Shown here: one piece after another, positions 58,991 to 64,000 of the stretch
How the letters are laid out: every line of letters starts with the position of its first letter
Numbering within the stretch: position 1 is the first letter of the stretch
Assembly (NCBI RefSeq): GCF_037975245.1
Contig: NC_092581.1
Span: forward strand, 6,663,501-6,727,500
Reading direction: 5' to 3'
DNA from: Apostichopus japonicus
Taxonomy: Eukaryota > Echinodermata > Holothuroidea > Aspidochirotida > Stichopodidae
Length of the DNA stretch: 64,000 nt
Notes under the pieces: model-generated
What the model was told of the DNA's origin: nothing
Seen by the model: only the letters and a program-made list of their open reading frames with translations
Database searches by the model: none
Program-made: the position numbers and the translations under genes

Positions 58991-59227
58991 CAATCAGTCT
59001 TCCATATTAAATGAGACATGCATTTTAAGCAAGACATATAAGGTGTTGCTGCAGTATGTTAACCTGTGTCAAATTACTAAGCTCTTTCATGCGCTTTTCT
59101 GCTTTCATATTTAATGATAAGAAATATGGGGAAATTCCTTGTTTTTTAAGAGTGCAATTGATTTCATTAAAAAGATTTTTTTTATTTTTTTTATAATATC
59201 CTTTAAATTATTAGGCCATGATATATT

Positions 59228-59456
59228 CAGGCGCGTAGCCAAGGGGGGGGGGGCAACTGCCCCACCCCTTTTTATGATATTAAAATAGAAAATGCTTAGA
59301 TGCAACTTACAAGGCCTATGAAGTGCCACTTCCAGCGATCTGGGAGACGGCCAAAAATTTCTTGTAGGCTTCCCGCCAACTCATGGTGGCGCTACGCTTA
59401 GATAGTTTTCCTACAGACTTTGCCCCTCCATTTGCAAATTCCTTGCTACACGCGTC
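59228..59456. mobile_element. hAT-like MITE, 229 bp, inverted relative to 27196-27486
   Basis: Left end CAGGCGCGTAGCC, right end 'ttgctacacgcgtc' (decayed), perfect 8-bp duplication GATATATT at 59220-59227 and 59457-59464. The shared core appears in reverse complement near 59368-59406. Confidence 0.9.
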
Positions 59457-59464
59457 GATATATT

Positions 59465-60716
59465 TTTCTTAGTTAGCCCATGATATACATCCCACCTATA
59501 TGTGTGATAAGTGTCTCTAATCACTAAATTGTGTGTGACCCATCCCACCATAGTTACCAAAGATTAACTGACTCAGTGCTGTATAATTGCCACACATTTC
59601 TGCCTTCATAGATAAAATTTTCTAATTTTTTTTTCCAATGTTATTTTGTTGCTATCTCAGATAAATGATTCCATGGTGTCATGAACATGAAAGAAGGACA
59701 TGAGCAAGTAGTATGATAAACAGGATATATTAGATCTTCATCTTGCTAGATATCTTCTGAATACGATTGGTAAAAGCAACATCTTATATACTCTTTTACA
59801 ATGGACTACAGCATGGCACATGAAGTTAATGTGCCCACAAATTTACCTCTCTCCTTAAAAGAAAAAATGGCGATGCTATGACATCATACATGAGTCATAC
59901 TCATGGTTACTTTCTGAGTATTCACAGAACTGTGTAGATATAAGATGCACAGACAGGTGTAAGTTTTCTGTTGCAGAGTAATAGAGGGACTTAAACTATG
60001 ATGTAATTTGTTGGGGCTTGAAAACTAAAAGGATTAGTAATATTTATGGGAATTTGTGACATAGACAAACTTCTGAACTGTGCTACCAGCTAAGTGGTTG
60101 CAAAGTTGAGGTTAAGGGAAGGGGTGGATGGCTGTAAAGTACTCTCTGTTATAATGGTATTCGGTTGTTCTTTGTTTCTGTCTGTATAATACCCAGAAAC
60201 AGTCGTACCTAAATCTGTAGATTTTGTATAAATGCAAAGATTACAGAATCCAAGCCTTCATATCACATTGTATAAACCTTCTTATCAACTATAAGCACAT
60301 AATACCTTGCTTTAAAAGTGGGTCAAAATATACAAAGATTAAATTTTATGCCAACTTCCCGGTCCTTCAACTCTGAAAATGTTATGCTATTGTTTGGAAT
60401 GTCACTCTCTCCCATCATTACAACACCCATTTGTGTTTTATAGCTACAACACAGATTCTGGGCATGTTATTATTCATTCACTTGATTTAAATTGATATAT
60501 ATATGCATCTAAACCAGGTCCCAAAGTTGTGAACCAATCAACTTGCTTTATTGTTGAACTGCTTTTGAATATTCAGCACTTTTTGAAATCAAAGTCCATT
60601 TGTACTGAAAATGTTTTCATTGGACCGATTAAAGTATAATTTGTATACATCATGAATTTATTACTGTAAGCTGACAATTAAATGTTTAAAATTTGATTAT
60701 TAAATTTGATGGTGCT
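59465..60716. other. Intergenic, no supported feature
   Basis: AT-rich sequence without recognised repeats or exons. Confidence 0.4.
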
Positions 60717-61007
60717 ATGAGATGGTGTGTTCTGTTGGGTGTGGGACTTCTGTGGCAAAGCTCTTGTTATGTTCTAATGTGTGGAACTTTTGCAGAGGAT
60801 AATGCTCTCTTTGAATGCAAGAGGTATGAAAGAATTCATTGTTGGGGGAAACATTGGTGCAGGAGTCGTCTTGATGAGAAGTTTGGAGGTGAAAGTACTA
60901 AGCTGTGTCGACAATGTTATAAAAATCTCTGTAGTAGTTGGGATGAATGTATGCAGAGAAATATTGAGTCGCAGAAAATATGTCTGATGTTAAACCTGAA
61001 GTCATGA
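60717..61007 (+). CDS. Small cysteine-rich ORF, uncertain
   Basis: A 96-residue frame from ATG at 60717. It opens MRWCVLLGVGLLWQSSCYVL, a plausible signal peptide, and then carries about nine further Cys and several charged residues, ending KICLMLNLKS. Eleven Cys in 96 residues is unusual for random sequence of this AT content. Against it: no TATA or clear Kozak context, no splice partner, no family I recognise, and a second overlapping open frame of 68 residues in the same stretch. I treat it as a candidate only. Confidence 0.25.
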   Translation: MRWCVLLGVGLLWQSSCYVLMCGTFAEDNALFECKRYERIHCWGKHWCRSRLDEKFGGESTKLCRQCYKNLCSSWDECMQRNIESQKICLMLNLKS

Positions 61008-61229
61008 GACAGAATATATGTATCAAAGACTGCTGATACTTTTGCCAAGTTTGTTTAAATAGAAGATAAAGTGGGAGGAGAAGGTTCGAGCTCTAAAAAT
61101 TTGTTTCATACTAGCAATGCATGCTTTCAGTTCAGAGATAAAAATGTACTATTAATGGATGAAAAATAAATGGTTACATTCACAACATTAACTAACTGTT
61201 TTTATTCCTTGCCAAAGGCAGAATCCATC

Positions 61230-61580
61230 AATGCGATGGCATTTGTGTATGTGACACCTGCTTGTAAACGCTCTAACTTTAGGAGGATAACTTGGGTACA
61301 TTTTATAGTTGGTATGTAAGTTCCCCTTAGGTAGAATTGGTTTGGACTGTTTTTGGTATTGGTCAAATGTCATTTGAGGTCAACGGGTCAAAATCTGAAA
61401 CATTGTTCACACGCTATGTCAAGAACTGGAAGTTGAAACTTGGTGTGTAGATTGCCGTTGGTGAGTAGACGATCTGTATTGTTTTTCATGTATGTCAAAG
61501 GTCATCAACAGTGGAAAAGTGTGAAAATCTTGTCAACATGATATCTTAAGGAAGGTCGCCTGTGCAGTTTTTAGCATACC
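61230..61580. repeat. AGGTCA-type dispersed repeat, two units
   Basis: Plus-orientation units with 'gtcaaatgtcatttgaggtc', 'cttggtgtgtagattgccgt' and 'gtcaaaggtcatcaacagtg'. Confidence 0.75.
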
Positions 61581-62010
61581 AGCATGCTGGTGTGAGCTTT
61601 TGTTACAGTGCGGCGTCTATCCCTCTATCCGTCAACAATTGGTAAAACCGCTCACACTCACACAGTGTTTGATGGAATTCCATGAAACTTGGACACAAGG
61701 ACCATTGGGTATAGGGCTATCAGAGATGGTCCGAAATTGGGGTCAAAGGTCACCTGTGGGCCGTAATGGGCCATTTTGTGGAAATACGCAAAATGCTTCT
61801 ACAGATTCCATGGTACAATGTTGAGGGTTTGTCACGATAGTCCGATGGAAGTTTTACCTTCAGGATGTTCATGAATTTGATAATCAAAGATCAACTAGGG
61901 GTCTTTTGTGGCCCGGGCCGTGGCCCTATATTTTCAAATTGCTTCCGTTCGTACAGTGTATGGCCAGTTATAATGAGACTTGGTCACCAACGTTCCTCGG
62001 GATGAGGGTT
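61581..62010. repeat. Dispersed repeat, 'gtgagcttttgttacagtgc' type
   Basis: Sequence such as 'ggcgtctatccctctatccg', 'tcaacaattggtaaaaccgc', 'tggaattccatgaaacttgg' and 'ggggtcaaaggtcacctgtg' belongs to a style of non-coding repeat seen in many marine invertebrate genomes. A related piece ends the block at 3880-4030. Confidence 0.65.
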
Positions 62011-62590
62011 ACGAGGGGTGTTCAACATAAAATCTGAGCCTTCACCTTTTTCCAAAGCTCCTTTAATTTGTCTCCCAGTCTCTGCAGTGTTTGTTTACAT
62101 TTGTGGTTAAGCTCTGCAGAGGCTGTTAGTGGAATTAAAGCAGTATTGGGAGTTGTTATTAACTGTTGAACTGTAAGCATGAGAGCCCTATAGCCAATCA
62201 GCACTTGCCGATTCTAAGAAGTCTTTGAGCCTGACGTATTGTAGGCAGCCAGCCAGCCAAAATTTTGGGAAGGAGTGCTTGTGAAGTTATGTCTGCCCAG
62301 GTAGAGGGGAGAAAGTTTAATAGGGTAGGTCAGTGGTATTGTTTGAGAGAGTGGGTAAAATTGGATTTAAAGGGGGAAAATAGGAATTATAGCCAGTGGT
62401 GTGGCCAGGATTCTGCTAACGGAGGGGGGGGGAGCTCAAAATTGTCTTTGAACCTAAAATGTTTGGCCTGATGGGCCTAAAATTGGTGGAATCTGATAAA
62501 TGGCCTAAAATTTGGTGGGCCATAAAGTTTTGTGGGCCCTACACTTTAAGCTCGAAAGGTATGAGCTTCTGCACCATTGGTGCTCTAGTT
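62011..62590. other. Intergenic; G tract and 'ttggtgggcc' low-complexity run
   Basis: No supported gene. 62395-62540 includes a 'gtggccaggattctgctaac' then G-run segment of the kind seen at hAT-like MITE ends, but no opposite end was found. Confidence 0.4.
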
Positions 62591-63060
62591 ATATTTAGCA
62601 TGTGGATATACCGTAATTAGTTCAGCAAACCCCATTGTATGTGGTGGATGTTAAAAGTCATTTGGGGTCAGCAGAGGGCAAAATATGAATATATTAAAAG
62701 TGCTATATCTCCAGAACATGAAAAGGAGCTCATATTTGCATCGTATGATAGACTTTTGTATTGAATTTGATGTAGGTCATCTAAGGTCACCAGGTGTCAA
62801 AACTTGAATACTGTATATATCATATTTCCAGATAGAAAACTGCAGTAGCTGATATGTATGGCTATGTCTTCTCTATAATTAGTACAATAACCAACCATAT
62901 TGTTTTTTTGTGGAGGATACAGGTCATTTGGGTTCAGCAGAGGTTACACTCCGGAAATTTTAAACATGACATCACAAGATAGGCAAAGATGATGCTGATC
63001 GAAGGTCATTTGAAGTCGACAAAAGTCTGGAAACCTTGCAAGCTCTAAAACTCAAATTAT
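62590..63060. repeat. AGGTCA-type dispersed repeat, second subfamily
   Basis: Plus-orientation units with 'aaaagtcatttggggtcagc', 'gatgtaggtcatctaaggtc' and 'gatcgaaggtcatttgaagt'. It is the reverse-oriented counterpart of 12500-12830. Confidence 0.75.
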
Positions 63061-63640
63061 TTCATTGCTGAACGTTTTTTCTGTGTCACTAACTGTCACA
63101 GGATTGGACCTTTCTCCTTTCAAGTGGCTGGGAGGGTTTTCCACTTATAACTGTTATCTGTCATCAACATGCAGAAGGGTATCACCTTTGCAATGATTCA
63201 ATTATCTGGAACTATTTTCTTTAGGAAACGTTTGCCTGAATCTCTCTATCAATCAGGTGGTTCCAAATATAAACTTATATAAGGCAAGGAATCACCAAGC
63301 CTGCTGACTTTCTGGTGAATGATAATTATTATGAGCTGGTCGTTTGGTGGTGTGAAAATATGTATATCAGTGGGATAAGAAATTTTAGGCATCTGAGGTC
63401 TGGTTAAAGTGTATCTTGTTGAAGACCCAATGTAATTGTAACATTGACAGAATTAAGACATAAACAGAAAGTCGCAACATACAAGTTAAAGTTAGAGACT
63501 TTGGTATTTGTTTCATGATCAAGGAAGAAATGAGATGTACAAAAGGTGTCCTGGAGGATCCCACTATTTCTAAATTATTATTCACCAAGTAGAATCGAGA
63601 CAAGTATTAATTTCATCGAAGCTTTACTTTTGGAGTTATC
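63061..63640. other. Intergenic, no supported feature
   Basis: No recognised gene or repeat. Confidence 0.35.
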
Positions 63641-64000
63641 ATATTTAGGATTTTTTTCAGACCATGTGATCTTTGATCTCCATAAAAACAATAGATTTCT
63701 TATGCTACTTAATGTTGATGTTTATCCAAGCTTTGCATTTGGAGGTATTATATCTATAAGGTTTAAGACTTCAACCGTTGTTGATCTTTGTTGAACCTTA
63801 ATCTCTACAAAAACAATTTGTTCCTTGTCGAGGGCAAACGAATCTAGGCGGTGGTGATGTGTGTATTTGGCGCCTAGCTTGTAAACACGATATCTCAAGA
63901 AGGGAAGCTTGAACCAATCTAATATTTGGTGTGTATGAGTACCACATTGAGTAGAAGTATCCTATTGTTTTGTGGTGAGCTCAAAGGTCAGTTGAGGTCA
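63640..64000. repeat. AGGTCA-type dispersed repeat at window edge
   Basis: Diverged unit at 63655-63830, then a well-preserved one from 63870 ('gtaaacacgatatctcaaga', 'agggaagctt', 'ggtgtgtatgagtaccacat') running off the edge in CTCAAAGGTCAGTTGAGGTCA. Confidence 0.8.

Noticed and set aside
62022-62204. 60-residue minus-strand frame with a Lys-rich end.
   Set aside because: No family motif, no splice or promoter context, and it lies between dispersed repeats.

Overview
The window is animal nuclear DNA: two split genes with conserved metazoan enzymes, GT-AG introns plus one minor-class intron, and much repeat DNA. The density of hAT-type MITEs, degraded non-LTR retroelements, a Ty3/Gypsy integrase remnant and the dispersed repeats suggest a marine invertebrate deuterostome (echinoderm or hemichordate). 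That placement is an inference from sequence style, not a database match.

Layout. Positions 1-600 hold a broken reverse transcriptase. Positions 1336-13652 (minus strand) hold the 5' five coding exons of a GART-type purine synthesis gene, giving 241 residues of the glycinamide ribonucleotide synthetase domain; the gene runs off the left edge. Its intron 2 holds a 2.5-kb higher-order minisatellite that abuts, and contains copies of, the exon 2 splice donor. Positions 13.7-34 kb have no convincing host gene: a 106-bp minisatellite, a MITE with an interstitial telomere-like tract, tandem duplications, a family of hAT-like elements with 8-bp target duplications, a large inverted repeat, non-LTR and Gypsy fragments, and a striking set of arrays of roughly 20-bp palindromic monomers (cores ATTTAAAT, TTTATC/GATAAA, CTTAAG, GATATC), some bounded by shared terminal inverted repeats.

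Positions 34013-55378 (plus strand) hold a complete ten-exon spermine synthase gene (about 366 residues). One intron (47169-48299) is a U12-type AT-AC intron with a canonical donor, branch point and AC acceptor. Two copies of a roughly 1-kb TIR element lie in introns of this gene; one carries a nested 1,544-bp hAT element whose empty site is preserved in the other copy. Positions 55.4-64 kb are mostly repeats, with one candidate orphan terminal exon near 57.6 kb and one small cysteine-rich ORF near 60.7 kb.

The two genes are divergently oriented, with start codons about 20 kb apart. One serves de novo purine synthesis and the other polyamine synthesis; nothing in the sequence shows co-regulation.
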